From Polycladidibacter hongkongensis (GTDB lineage Bacteria; Pseudomonadota; Alphaproteobacteria; Rhizobiales; Stappiaceae), in NCBI RefSeq assembly GCF_001561995.1, contig NZ_LLWC01000022.1, positions 372,001 through 436,000 of the forward strand: 64,000 nucleotides of DNA, in the 5' to 3' direction. A program made the position numbers and the translations under genes. Under the pieces are notes generated by a model. The model saw only the letters and a program-made list of their open reading frames with translations, did no database searches and was not told the origin of the DNA. This document shows, piece after piece, positions 15,333 to 24,293 of this stretch (its first letter is position 1; each line of letters opens with the position of its first letter).

Positions 15333-15578
15333 CAGGTATAACCAGAGATTCTGTCTAGAAAACTAGAGCAAAGTTAAACAAAGCCAAGCTGGCCTGCGCT
15401 ATTGCAACAAAAGGGAAATGACACTGCGCGCTTCGCCTAAAGAACAAGCCTGCGACCATCTTGCCTTTTCCTAGTATCTGAGCTATCACCGACTGCAAGT
15501 TCAATACGGACGCAGCTCTGCTGCCCCTTTGTTTGCTCGGCACAGCCGGGCCTTGGCCATAGAAGAGACCACACCAGA
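15333..15578. promoter_or_regulatory. Gap before the leuA leader, probable leuA promoter
   Basis: The 246 bp before the leucine leader hold no convincing gene. A weak sigma-70 candidate is TTGCCT at 15461-15466 and TATCAC at 15484-15489 with 17 bp between. It would give an RNA starting near 15496, about 80 nt before the leader peptide. Confidence 0.3.
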
Positions 15579-15677
15579 ATGATCGCCGCTCGCGAAAATC
15601 TGCTCCTTCTTAACAGCGCATCTGAGTGTGCTGGCCAGCTCCTATTGAACACTCTTCTCCTACTTAGATGCCCCTAG
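15579..15677 (+). CDS. leuA leader peptide (32 aa, 11 leucines)
   Basis: From ATG at 15579 to TAG at 15675-15677 the frame starts MIAAREN and then has runs of four, three and four leucines: CTG CTC CTT CTT, then CTC CTA TTG after CAGQ, then CTT CTC CTA CTT before RCP. Eleven of 32 residues are Leu, in a peptide 124 bp upstream of the leucine-committed enzyme. This is the hallmark of a ribosome-mediated attenuation leader sensing leucyl-tRNA. The upstream AGAAGAGA is only a weak ribosome site. No clear U-tract terminator follows; a nested stem between GGGCG..GGGGGA and TCCCC..CGCCC (about 15698-15752) is possible. Confidence 0.78.
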   Translation: MIAARENLLLLNSASECAGQLLLNTLLLLRCP

Positions 15678-15800
15678 GCGTCGGCGGCCCCGTATCTGGG
15701 CGGACCTCTGGGGGAGACTAAAGCAGCAACAGGCAGATTTTCCCCGTACGCCCAAACAGACAAGATCGGCTGCGGGACAAGAGTATAAAAGGACTTCCCA

Positions 15801-17357
15801 ATGACTTCAGCAGCGAAAGACCAAGTGGTTATTTTCGACACCACCTTGCGCGACGGCGAACAATCTCCCGGCGCCTCCATGACTTTGGAAGAAAAGTTGC
15901 AGGTGGCCGAGCTGCTCGACACCATGGGTGTTGATATCATTGAAGCCGGTTTTCCAATTGCCTCCAATGGGGATTTCGAGGCCGTTTCCGAAATCGCCAA
16001 ACGCAGCAAGAACGCGGTGATCGCCGGTTTGGCCCGCGCCATTCCAGCGGATATCGACCGCGCCGGAGAAGCCATTCGCTTTGCCGAAAAAGGCCGCATT
16101 CATACCTTCGTCTCCACCTCTCCCATCCATCTGCAATACCAGATGAAGAAAAATGAAGAGGAAGTGCTGGAGATCATCAACAAAACCGTGGCGCAGGCAC
16201 GCAATCTGATTGATGATATCGAATGGTCGGCCATGGATGCCACCCGCACCCCGATTGATTACCTGTGCCAATGCGTGGAAGCGGCGATTAACAATGGCGC
16301 CACCACCATCAACCTGCCAGACACCGTCGGCTACGCCACCCCGCAAGAATACCAGCACATGTTTGAGCAGGTTATTGCGCGCGTACCAAATTCCGACAAG
16401 GCGATTTTCTCCTCGCACTGTCACGATGATTTGGGCCTCGCCGTTGCCAACTCCTTGGCAGCTGTTGCTGGCGGTGCCCGCCAGATCGAATGTACAATCA
16501 ACGGCTTGGGCGAGCGCGCTGGTAACGCAGCTTTGGAAGAGATAGTGATGGCAATTCGCACGCGCTCCGACGTCCTGCCCTATGATTGTAATGTAGATCC
16601 AATCTATATGACTCGCGCATCAAAACTGGTCTCTGCTGTTTCCTCTTTCCCTGTTCAGTACAACAAGGCGATCGTGGGTAAGAATGCCTTCGCGCACGAA
16701 AGCGGCATCCACCAAGATGGCATGCTGAAACATGCTGAAACCTACGAGATTATGCGCCCTGCTGATGTTGGCGTGAAAGCCACATCGCTTGTCATGGGCA
16801 AGCACTCTGGCCGCCATGCCTTCAAGGACAAGCTGACCGAGCTGGGCTACGACTTGGGCGATAACGCGCTGCAAGAAGCTTTCCGCCGCTTTAAAGAATT
16901 GGCAGACCGCAAGAAAAACGTTTACGACGAAGACATCGAAGCCTTGGTCGAAGACGAAATCGCTATTCAGGGTGAAAACGTCAAGGTCATCGCATTGACA
17001 GTGATCGCCGGCACCGGCGGCCCACAAAAAGCGATCCTCACCATGGACGTGGATGGCAAGCACGAAACCCGCGAAGCCAACGGCGACGGCCCGGTTGACG
17101 CCACCTTCAACGCCATCAAAGCAATCTGGCCACATGAGGCAACCCTGCAACTCTACCAAGTGCACGCAGTTACCGAAGGCACTGATGCACAGGCAGAAGT
17201 TTCGGTGCGTTTGGAAGACGGCGGCAAAATGGCCACTGGTAAAGGCGCTGATACTGATACCCTCGTCGCCTCGGCAAGAGCGTATGTTTCCGCACTTAAC
17301 AAGTTGCAGATCCGCAGCCAGCGCAAGGTGAACGTGGAAGACGCAATCGCCAGCTAA
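15801..17357 (+). CDS. leuA: 2-isopropylmalate synthase
   Basis: LeuA condenses 2-oxoisovalerate with acetyl-CoA, the committed step of leucine synthesis. The 518 residues hold the TIM-barrel catalytic domain (about 6-275) with [16 protein letters not shown] (metal-binding Asp), [15 protein letters not shown], the [16 protein letters not shown] metal motif (His-x-His) and [18 protein letters not shown]. The linker carries [13 protein letters not shown]. The C-terminal 120 residues form the leucine-binding regulatory domain. AAAGGACT precedes the ATG. A leucine-rich leader upstream suggests attenuation, and the regulatory domain suggests feedback inhibition as well. Confidence 0.97.
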   Translation: MTSAAKDQVVIFDTTLRDGEQSPGASMTLEEKLQVAELLDTMGVDIIEAGFPIASNGDFEAVSEIAKRSKNAVIAGLARAIPADIDRAGEAIRFAEKGRIHTFVSTSPIHLQYQMKKNEEEVLEIINKTVAQARNLIDDIEWSAMDATRTPIDYLCQCVEAAINNGATTINLPDTVGYATPQEYQHMFEQVIARVPNSDKAIFSSHCHDDLGLAVANSLAAVAGGARQIECTINGLGERAGNAALEEIVMAIRTRSDVLPYDCNVDPIYMTRASKLVSAVSSFPVQYNKAIVGKNAFAHESGIHQDGMLKHAETYEIMRPADVGVKATSLVMGKHSGRHAFKDKLTELGYDLGDNALQEAFRRFKELADRKKNVYDEDIEALVEDEIAIQGENVKVIALTVIAGTGGPQKAILTMDVDGKHETREANGDGPVDATFNAIKAIWPHEATLQLYQVHAVTEGTDAQAEVSVRLEDGGKMATGKGADTDTLVASARAYVSALNKLQIRSQRKVNVEDAIAS

Positions 17358-17386
17358 CTCTAATTACTTCAAGTGCTGATAATTTT

Positions 17387-17414
17387 AAAAGCGCGCCGTA
17401 AGGTGCGCTTTTTT
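17387..17414 (+). terminator. Intrinsic terminator of leuA
   Basis: AAGCGCGCC, GTA, AGGTGCGCTT form a stem with one G-U pair, followed by six T. It lies 30 bp after the leuA stop. Confidence 0.85.
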
Positions 17415-17456
17415 GTGCCAACAATCGTAGCGCAAACCGCCACACTTAGGCCAAAC

Positions 17457-17494
17457 AAAAAGCCAGCGGAGAGGCCTCTCTCCGCTGGCTTTTA
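17457..17494. terminator. Bidirectional terminator between leuA and miaA
   Basis: AAAGCCAGCGGAGAG and CTCTCCGCTGGCTTT pair as a 15-bp perfect stem with A-rich and T-rich flanks on both sides. The convergent genes leuA and miaA end on either side, so it can act on both strands. It lies 188 bp from the miaA stop. The rest of the 17415-17682 gap shows nothing else. Confidence 0.8.
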
Positions 17495-17682
17495 TCAAGA
17501 GTGGAGCATTCGGCTCCGCCGCATATAATTCATAAATATCAATAGGATAAACAATACAACACTAAACTTGATTGCGGTGTTTTAGCCGGTTTTCTTGGCA
17601 CTGTCACCCAGTTTTTTTGCATGCCTGCCACGCGCAGTCCAACGATTATTCTTGACAGGCAGCCATGCTCTACATCTTCCCC

Positions 17683-18639
17683 TCATTGCATAAATCCTTG
17701 GCAAATTCGCTCACTCGTTTCGCGAAGGGCATCCGCTTGAAGCGGATCAACCAGTGGCCAATCTGAAAGCTGTCCTCTGAAGAATGTGGACTGCCGCTTG
17801 GCATAACGCCGCGTCTCGGTTTTACACTTCTCAATCGCAGCCTCCAAGGAGATTTCCCCGTTTGAGGCTGCCACCAGCTGCGGTACACCAATCGCTTTCA
17901 TCACTGGCATGTCCGCACCATAATCTCTGCCAGCCAACGCAACAGCCTCTTCCAAAGCGCCGTTCTGCATCATCATGTCAAAGCGTTGATGAATACGATC
18001 ATGCAAAATACGCCGCTCTGGCATCAACACCAACTTGCAAACATCCCCCGGTCGCAATATCGGCGTCGAGCGCTCCTGCTGCCAATAGCTTAAAGATTTG
18101 CCCGTACTGTCATACACTTCCAACGCCCGCACCAATCTTTGTGTGTCTTCCGCATGCAGCCGCGTCGCCATTTGTGCATCGCGAGAGGCCAAAGCAGCAT
18201 GCAAGGCCCCTTCTTCGGCCTGCTGGGCAAATCTGCGCCAATAAGCGCGCACTTCAGCATCAATATCCGGCATCAAGGATATGCCTTCCAGCGCTGCTTT
18301 AAAGTAAAGCCCAGTGCCCCCGACGATGACAACGGGCCGCTGCGCCGCCACGGCCTCGCGTAATTCCCCTGATATTTCCTCAAGCCACCGCATCACATTG
18401 TAAGGCTCATTTCCGGATATGTGCCCAAACAAGCGGTGGTCAGCTTGCGCCAATTCCGCGGGTGATGGCCGTGCTGTCAGCACATTCAGCTCGCGATAGA
18501 TCTGCATGGAATCCCCATTTAAGATCACCGCACCTAGCTTTTGCGCCAAGTTTATTGCCAGTGCCGTCTTGCCGCTGGCCGTAGGCCCCGCTATCAACAC
18601 TGCGAAAGGCCGCCTGGCCCCCTGAGCTTTCTCTACCAT
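17683..18639 (-). CDS. miaA: tRNA dimethylallyltransferase
   Basis: MiaA adds the dimethylallyl group to A37 of tRNAs that read UNN codons. The start chosen is ATG at 18639, giving 318 residues, the usual size; the frame is open to 18786 but the extra part would overlap serB. Motifs: P-loop LIAGPTASGKTALAINLAQ, NGDSMQIYRELNVLTARP, the GGTGLYFKALEG-like VGGTGLYFKAALEGI, and DTQRLVRALEVYDSTGK. It is divergent from serB with only 13 bp between start codons, so each promoter must lie inside the neighbouring gene or overlap tightly. Confidence 0.95.
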   Translation of the reverse strand: MVEKAQGARRPFAVLIAGPTASGKTALAINLAQKLGAVILNGDSMQIYRELNVLTARPSPAELAQADHRLFGHISGNEPYNVMRWLEEISGELREAVAAQRPVVIVGGTGLYFKAALEGISLMPDIDAEVRAYWRRFAQQAEEGALHAALASRDAQMATRLHAEDTQRLVRALEVYDSTGKSLSYWQQERSTPILRPGDVCKLVLMPERRILHDRIHQRFDMMMQNGALEEAVALAGRDYGADMPVMKAIGVPQLVAASNGEISLEAAIEKCKTETRRYAKRQSTFFRGQLSDWPLVDPLQADALRETSERICQGFMQ

Positions 18640-18652
18640 CTGCGAGTCGCTT

Positions 18653-19546
18653 ATGTCTTTTGTTGTCACACTGCTTTCCAACCCGGCCAATCCGGCGCTC
18701 ACCGATGAGCTCTTGCAGGCTGTCGCCGCGGCTCTACCAGCCACCAGCACCACAAAGATACTAGATGCTGGTATCGCTGCAGACATTTTTTTAGGTGATC
18801 AAGCGCCGACGCAAGAGCTGCGCGCAAAAATCCTGCAGGTTCTTGGCATCGCGCCTATCGACTTTCACATACAGCCTGTTGCTGGCCGCCGCAAATCATT
18901 GCTGATCGCCGACATGGATTCTACCATGATCCAGCAGGAATGTATCGACGAGCTCGCTGCCGAACTGGGCTTGAAGGCCAAAATCGCTGCGATCACCGAA
19001 AGCGCCATGCGCGGCGAAATTGCCTTCGAACCCGCTTTGGAACAACGCGTCGCGCTGTTATCTGGGCTTCCAACCAGCATTATCGCCAAGACTATCAAAG
19101 AGCGTATAACGCTTACGCCCGGCGGCCGAACTTTGGTGCAAACCATGCGCGCAAATGGGGCATATACAGCGCTGGTCTCTGGCGGCTTTACCGTATTTAC
19201 CAATGAAATTGCCGAGCATATCGGTTTTCACGAGAACAAAGCCAACATCCTCCTTGAAGCGGACGGAGAATTGACGGGCAAAGTACAAATGCCGATCCTT
19301 GGACAAGCGGCAAAGCAACAGCGCTTGGAGGAACTGGTGTCCCAAAAGGATATCGCGCTCGAGGCCGCACTAGCCGTTGGCGATGGGGCAAACGATCTTT
19401 CCATGATCAAGGCTGCAGGACTGGGGGTGGCCTACCACGCAAAACCAATGGTTGCAGCCGAGGCCGACACCGCGATTAATCATGGAGACTTAACCGCCCT
19501 CCTCTATCTGCAAGGCTACAGTCGCGCCGAATTCATCGACAACTAG
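18653..19546 (+). CDS. serB: Phosphoserine phosphatase
   Basis: SerB hydrolyses O-phosphoserine to serine, the last step of serine synthesis. The 297 residues have a short N-terminal region (about 1-75) and a HAD domain. The nucleophile motif is LIADMDSTMIQQECIDELA. Motif II is TALVSGGFTVF, and motif III/IV are the Lys region GKVQMPILGQAAK and ALAVGDGANDLSMIKAAGLG. GVAYHAKP follows, as in SerB. It diverges from miaA. A hairpin just after the stop (GAGAGGCC/GGCCTCTC) may end the transcript. Confidence 0.95.
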   Translation: MSFVVTLLSNPANPALTDELLQAVAAALPATSTTKILDAGIAADIFLGDQAPTQELRAKILQVLGIAPIDFHIQPVAGRRKSLLIADMDSTMIQQECIDELAAELGLKAKIAAITESAMRGEIAFEPALEQRVALLSGLPTSIIAKTIKERITLTPGGRTLVQTMRANGAYTALVSGGFTVFTNEIAEHIGFHENKANILLEADGELTGKVQMPILGQAAKQQRLEELVSQKDIALEAALAVGDGANDLSMIKAAGLGVAYHAKPMVAAEADTAINHGDLTALLYLQGYSRAEFIDN

Positions 19547-19586
19547 CCAAGCCCATCAGTAAACCAAACGGTGACCAAGTAAACGG

Positions 19587-19606
19587 CGAGAGGCCTTACG
19601 GCCTCT
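19587..19606. terminator. Hairpin between convergent serB and Do protease genes
   Basis: GAGAGGCC, TTAC, GGCCTCTC is an 8-bp perfect hairpin between the 3' ends of the two genes. The T-tracts on both sides are poor, so efficiency is uncertain. Confidence 0.5.
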
Positions 19607-19610
19607 CCCA

Positions 19611-21098
19611 TTATTCTCGCGTGTCACTGAGCCGCACGGCCACGAACCGCAGCTCTCCAGATGAATTTGAAAGGAGCAGCAACACAGTTTTGCGCCCCTC
19701 TTTTTCCATGTCGGCGATGACTGTGCGGATGTCTTGCGCTGAGGTGACAGGCTCTTGTGCAACCTCGACAATTACATCCCCTTGATGGACACGTTTATCT
19801 TCCGCATTTGATCCACTTGCCACTTCTGTAACGACCACTCCCTCGATCTCCGAGGAAAGGCCAAACCGCTCACGCCAATTGCTGTCAAGTTTTGCAACCA
19901 TGAGCCCTAGCTCGCTAATGCTTGTAGCGCCTTCATTAGCCGATACCGGCTCTTCAGCCCTTTCAACCATTGCAATCTGATTTGCCTCCTGCAACTTGCC
20001 CAGAACGACCTGTTTGCGCAGCACTTCCCCCTTGCGAAACACTTCCAGCTCGACTTCCTTGCCAATATCAGTGCTGGCAACCATGCGCGGCAGTTCTCGC
20101 ATTGCATCAACCCGTTGACCGTCAAAACGCAAGATAACATCACCAGGCAGAATGCCAGCTGGCTTTGCCGGACCCTCTTCATTTACTGCGGCGACCAACG
20201 CCCCATAAGCCTCGCTCATGCCAAGGCTCTCGGCGATCTCGTCGTTTACCTGTTGAATACGCACTCCGAGCCAACCGCGGCGGGTCTCCCCAAATTCACT
20301 CAGCTGCGCAATCACCGCTTTCGCCGTCTGTGAGGGTATTGCAAAGCCAATACCTATTGAGCCACCAGAGGGGGAGAAAATCGCGGTATTGATGCCAACC
20401 ACCTCTCCCTTCATATTGAACAATGGACCGCCGGAATTGCCACGGTTAATCGAAGCATCGGTTTGAATAAAGTTATCATAGGGGCCTGCATTGATATCGC
20501 GATTGCGAGCAGAAACAATGCCAACTGTTACTGTGCCACCAAGGCCAAACGGGTTGCCAATGGCCATCACCCAGTCCCCGACACGAAGCACATCCGAGTT
20601 CCCGAAGCTTGCGGCCTTTAGCGGCGCTGAACTCTTGACTTGCAAAACAGCAATATCTGTCTTGTCATCCCTGCCAAGCAATTTGGCATCAAGCTTGCGA
20701 CCATCAGAGAAATTCACGCTGATAACATCAGCACCATCAATCACATGATTATTAGTTACGATAATGCCGTTTTGCGCGTCTACAACAAAACCAGAGCCCA
20801 GCGACTGGACTTTGCGTGGCCCCTTGTCTTCTTCATCTCCTTGAAAAAACTCTTCAAAGAAGTCCTGAAAGGGTGAGCCATCCGGAACCTTTGGCGTCGG
20901 CACAGGCCGGCGCGCCTCCACCTTTTGCGAGGTTGAAATATTGACGACCACATCGCTAAGTTCCTCAGCCAAATCGGCTAGGGACCCTGGCCCCACACCG
21001 TGAGGTCCACCATGCGCAAGCGCAGTAGCATGTCCAACAACCACAAAACACACAATCAAAAAAAATTCGCGCAACTTATAAAGCAATGCTTCGGCCAT
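19611..21098 (-). CDS. Do-like (DegP/DegQ/MucD) periplasmic serine protease
   Basis: The start chosen is ATG at 21098 with AAGGAG 8 nt upstream; the longer frame would place 24 residues before a good signal peptide (LREFFLIVCFVVVGHATALA). The trypsin domain holds the triad: His in VTNNHVIDGADV, Asp in KTDIAVLQV, Ser in NRGNSGGPLFN. Two PDZ domains follow (about 270-365 and 390-490). It degrades or refolds damaged envelope proteins. It lies 228 bp downstream of the DUF2065 gene with a terminator between, so it is linked to, but separately transcribed from, hflKC. Confidence 0.94.
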   Translation of the reverse strand: MAEALLYKLREFFLIVCFVVVGHATALAHGGPHGVGPGSLADLAEELSDVVVNISTSQKVEARRPVPTPKVPDGSPFQDFFEEFFQGDEEDKGPRKVQSLGSGFVVDAQNGIIVTNNHVIDGADVISVNFSDGRKLDAKLLGRDDKTDIAVLQVKSSAPLKAASFGNSDVLRVGDWVMAIGNPFGLGGTVTVGIVSARNRDINAGPYDNFIQTDASINRGNSGGPLFNMKGEVVGINTAIFSPSGGSIGIGFAIPSQTAKAVIAQLSEFGETRRGWLGVRIQQVNDEIAESLGMSEAYGALVAAVNEEGPAKPAGILPGDVILRFDGQRVDAMRELPRMVASTDIGKEVELEVFRKGEVLRKQVVLGKLQEANQIAMVERAEEPVSANEGATSISELGLMVAKLDSNWRERFGLSSEIEGVVVTEVASGSNAEDKRVHQGDVIVEVAQEPVTSAQDIRTVIADMEKEGRKTVLLLLSNSSGELRFVAVRLSDTRE

Positions 21099-21298
21099 CG
21101 GCCAACTCCTTATAAAGCTGTTCCCGCTACGGCAAAAAAACGCCGCAACACGTTTCGATGTTGAAGCCACATTGTGCCAGAGCGCCGGTTAACAAACCCG
21201 CATCAGCAAAACACAATGCAGAATATCCACTCAATCCCTAAACTATGGCCCTTAAAACGATAGCCCATCAAAATCCGAAGGCCTTATCCCACGCCAAT

Positions 21299-21327
21299 AA
21301 AAAAGGGAGGCAATGCCTCCCTTTTTT
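21299..21327 (-). terminator. Intrinsic terminator of the hflKC operon
   Basis: GGGAGGC, AAT, GCCTCCC is flanked by six A and six T, so it works on either strand. Placement directly after the DUF2065 stop shows it ends the hflK-hflC-DUF2065 message. Confidence 0.88.
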
Positions 21328-21512
21328 CAGCCTCGAATGAGCCAGACGATCAACACTCCAAAGGCGACAAAAACCGCTCCGCCTACCCTGAGAGAGCCCT
21401 CGGGCATCTCCTGCATTCTCAAGAGCATTCCCTTAAGCTGCGCAGGAAAGAGTGCATAGAGCAATCCTTCCAGCACAAAGACAAGTCCAACAGCTACAAT
21501 CAGCTCATTCAT
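21327..21512 (-). CDS. DUF2065 small membrane protein
   Basis: The 61-residue protein consists of two transmembrane helices (IVAVGLVFVLEGLLYALFPA and GGAVFVAFGVLIVWLI) joined by the conserved LKGMLLRMQEMPEGSLRV. This is the DUF2065 (YjeT) pattern, found right after hflC in many proteobacteria. Its start overlaps the hflC stop by 4 bp, so translation is coupled. Its function is unknown; context suggests a role with the HflKC complex. Confidence 0.92.
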   Translation of the reverse strand: MNELIVAVGLVFVLEGLLYALFPAQLKGMLLRMQEMPEGSLRVGGAVFVAFGVLIVWLIRG

Positions 21513-22408
21513 TGCGCCGCCGGCACCTGTGCACCACGGCCAGAGCCCTTAACAACGCCCTGCTGCGAACCGAAGAAGCGGAAGAATTCCGAATCCGGCG
21601 ATAGCACCAGCGAACTGTCGCCCGCATTCAGCGCCTTGTCATAGGCTTGCATAGAACGGTAGAACTCAAAGAAATCTGCATCAGCTGAATAAGCCTTTGC
21701 GTAGATTTCGTTGGCAAGTGCATCGCCATCACCGCGTTGAATGTTAGCATCACGCTGTGCTTCCGCCAGAATAACGGTGGAATCGCGATCAGCACGGGAA
21801 CGAATACGCCGTCCCTGCTCTTCACCTTGTGCGCGAATTTCAGTTGCTTCACGCTCGCGCTCCGTCTGCATACGGCGGAACACAGCCTGCGAGTTAGCCT
21901 CAGGCAAATCTGCGCGGCGGATCTTCACATCAATCACATCAACGCCAACTGTAGATGCACTTTTGTCCATGCGCGATGTTATTTCCTCCATTAAGTTTGA
22001 CCGTTCATCGCGCACGACTTGAATAAATGTAGACTTACTTAGAACTGTCCTCAAAGAAGAGTCTAGGAACGTGGCCAGTGGGTTTTTGCGATTTGGGGAG
22101 GAAACTACTTTTTGATAGTAGAGGATAGGATCCTCGATTTTAAAACGAGCGAACGCATCTACTACAAGACGTTTCTTATCCGAAATAATAATTTCCTTCG
22201 GCGATAGATTGAGATTCAACACTCTCTTATCAATGTAGACTACAGATTGCCAAGGAAATTTAAATTTCAAACCTGCTTGGGTTTCAGTCTTTCTGACTTC
22301 ACCAAATTGCAAAACCAAAGCCTGTTGCGCTGGATTAAGCGTAAACACACACCAATAGGCTACAAGAGCAGCAACAGCGACCAAGATGCCAAGAATTGCA
22401 CTACGCAT
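21509..22408 (-). CDS. hflC: FtsH protease modulator HflC
   Basis: HflC and HflK form a membrane complex that surrounds and modulates the FtsH protease. The 299 residues start with a single membrane anchor (AILGILVAVAALVAYWCVF), followed by the SPFH/Band 7 domain: QALVLQFGEVRKTETQAGLK, DKRVLNLNLSPKEIIISDKK, DALRFKI-type DAFARFKIEDP, and the coiled region EREREATEIRAQGEEQGRRI. The C-terminus has YSADADFFEFYRSMQAYDKA. Start and hflK stop share one base (TAATG), a mark of translational coupling. Confidence 0.95.
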   Translation of the reverse strand: MRSAILGILVAVAALVAYWCVFTLNPAQQALVLQFGEVRKTETQAGLKFKFPWQSVVYIDKRVLNLNLSPKEIIISDKKRLVVDAFARFKIEDPILYYQKVVSSPNRKNPLATFLDSSLRTVLSKSTFIQVVRDERSNLMEEITSRMDKSASTVGVDVIDVKIRRADLPEANSQAVFRRMQTEREREATEIRAQGEEQGRRIRSRADRDSTVILAEAQRDANIQRGDGDALANEIYAKAYSADADFFEFYRSMQAYDKALNAGDSSLVLSPDSEFFRFFGSQQGVVKGSGRGAQVPAAQ

Positions 22409-23571
22409 TAGTTGGCTCCTCCCTTTGTGGATTTGTTCAGCTGGTCAAGAGGCAGATACGGCACCACCCCGCCATTGTCGCTGTCGATGATAATTTTCTT
22501 GTTGCGTGACAGCACGTTTTCCATGGTCTCCAGATACATACGCTGGCGCGTCACATCCGGCGCCCGCTTGTACTGCTCTAGGATCTTTTCAAAGCGTGCC
22601 GCTTCACCGGTTGCATCTGCAACAACCTTTTCCTTATACGCGCTTGCCGCTTCCAAGACGCGCGCAGCGTTACCGCGTGCTTCCGGAACTACCCGGTTCG
22701 CATAGGCTTGCGCTTCGTTCTGGATCCGCTCTTGGTCCGCGCGCGCAGCTTGCACATCACGGAAGGCTTCAATCACCTGCGAAGGCGGGTCCACTCTAAG
22801 GAGTTTAACATCGGTAACAACAACTCCCGCAGTGTATTCATCCAACGCCTTTTGCATAAGCTCAGCAACAGAGTTCTGGATCTCATTACGACTGGAAGTC
22901 ATAACATCATCGATACGAGAGGTTCCGACAACTTCACGCATCGTACTCTCAGACACAGCCTTTACGGTTGCCTCCGGATTCTCTACATGAAACAAGAAAT
23001 TTTCTATGCCTTGAAGGCTAGGATCTACGCGCCACTGAACCTTGAAATTTACATCGACGATGTTTTCATCACCAGTAAGCATCAAGCTTTCTTGCGGCAC
23101 ATTGCTCTGGCTCACGCGGCTGCCGCGCACCAGCTCCTTCATACCAACCGTAACCTCACGAATACCGTCTACATTTGGAGTATAAGTAGAGCCAATCGGA
23201 TATGGCCAGTTGTAGTTCAGACCCGGACCAACCTGACTTGCCACTTCGCCAAAAACCAGCTCGACACCACGTTGACCCTCTTCAACCCGGTAGATCCCGG
23301 TTGCAAGCCACAAGGCAGCGGCCGCGCCAACAACCAGCACCAGCCCAAGCGCCCCGAGCCCGCGGCCACCGCCGCCAGGCACCAAACCCTTTAGCTGGTC
23401 CTGTCCGCGCTTTAAAAGCTCATCAAAGTCAGGTGGTGTATTTCCACCCCCGCGCTGTGGGCCACCGCCCCATGGGCCGCCGCCGCCACCGTTTCCGCCG
23501 CCATTGCCGCCGCCGGGTGAGCCCCAAGGACCGTTATTGCCGCCCCCGCCACTCTGATTGCTCCAAGGCAT
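22408..23571 (-). CDS. hflK: FtsH protease modulator HflK
   Basis: The 387-residue HflK has a Gly/Asn/Pro-rich cytoplasmic N-terminus (about 1-70), the family's PPDFDELLKRGQDQLKGL, and a membrane segment (ALGLVLVVGAAAALWLATGI). The Band 7 domain contains EEGQRGVELVFGEVA and NVDGIREVTVG, and MLTGDENIVDVNFKVQWRVD. A coiled coil follows (RADQERIQNEAQAYANRVVP) with RARIL-type residues and RMYLETMENVLSRNKKIIID near the end. It is the first gene of the operon; a 245-bp gap upstream must contain its promoter, which I could not fix. Confidence 0.95.
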   Translation of the reverse strand: MPWSNQSGGGGNNGPWGSPGGGNGGGNGGGGGPWGGGPQRGGGNTPPDFDELLKRGQDQLKGLVPGGGGRGLGALGLVLVVGAAAALWLATGIYRVEEGQRGVELVFGEVASQVGPGLNYNWPYPIGSTYTPNVDGIREVTVGMKELVRGSRVSQSNVPQESLMLTGDENIVDVNFKVQWRVDPSLQGIENFLFHVENPEATVKAVSESTMREVVGTSRIDDVMTSSRNEIQNSVAELMQKALDEYTAGVVVTDVKLLRVDPPSQVIEAFRDVQAARADQERIQNEAQAYANRVVPEARGNAARVLEAASAYKEKVVADATGEAARFEKILEQYKRAPDVTRQRMYLETMENVLSRNKKIIIDSDNGGVVPYLPLDQLNKSTKGGAN

Positions 23572-23816
23572 ATAAATTTCCTCTTTAAGTTTTTCGCATT
23601 CAAACGTCAGTCTAAACCGATTCCCGTTAACCTATTGGCAACAGACTAGCCTTGAGAGCCATTTGAAAGCAATTCCTCCATTCCAGAGGCACCAAGGGCA
23701 CGCTCTGGCAAAAGATCTTGCGTGTTAGGTAGGAAGGCTGATGCCAATAAACAAGCATTTCCTATCTATTTTCCAACGTCGCCCACGCAAATCTTAAGTG
23801 AAAGGCGCTGGCCTGC

Positions 23817-24293
23817 CTACACGCGGCGCATTAGAATATGTTCAATGCCATCATCCAAGAACACGTCGCCGATTGGAACAAAGCCAAAGCTAGCGTACAG
23901 CGCTTGCGCATAAACCTGTGCTTCCAGCTCGAGCGGAATGCCCTCAGATCGCCGAGCGCACTGGTCAATGGCAGCGCGGAGCATTTTTTGTGCCAGCCCT
24001 CGGCGACGATGGCTTTTCGACACAACCACCCGCTGCACCTTATTCACCCCGCCTTCAGCCCCGGCAACCGGCCCCATCAATCGCAATGTCCCGACAAACT
24101 CGCCGCCGTCTTGAAGCAGCAAATGCAATGCTTGATCATCCAGCCCGTCCGCATCACCAAAGGGGCATTGCTGCTCAACAATAAACACATCACTGCGCAG
24201 CTTAAGCAACTGATAGAGCTGTTTTTTGTCAAGTTCATCAAAGCTACGCCATTCCGCTAACAGCCCATCTGCAAATTCCGAACAGTTATTCAT
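23817..24293 (-). CDS. ElaA-type GNAT N-acetyltransferase
   Basis: The start at 24293 overlaps the folA stop (TAATG), giving 158 residues. The ElaA-like pattern is LYQLLKLRSDVFIVEQQCPF near residues 25-45, then DADGLDDQALHLL. The acetyl-CoA loop is VVVSKSHRRRGLAQKMLRAA, followed by ELEAQVYAQALYASFGFVPI and DDGIEHILM. It is the last gene of the thyA-kdsB-phosphatase-folA-elaA operon. Substrate unknown; ElaA proteins are largely uncharacterised. Confidence 0.9.
   Translation of the reverse strand: MNNCSEFADGLLAEWRSFDELDKKQLYQLLKLRSDVFIVEQQCPFGDADGLDDQALHLLLQDGGEFVGTLRLMGPVAGAEGGVNKVQRVVVSKSHRRRGLAQKMLRAAIDQCARRSEGIPLELEAQVYAQALYASFGFVPIGDVFLDDGIEHILMRRV

Noticed and set aside
15355-15652. Antisense open frames in the leuA upstream region
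   Set aside because: They lack ribosome sites and family features, and they run antisense to the leucine leader.
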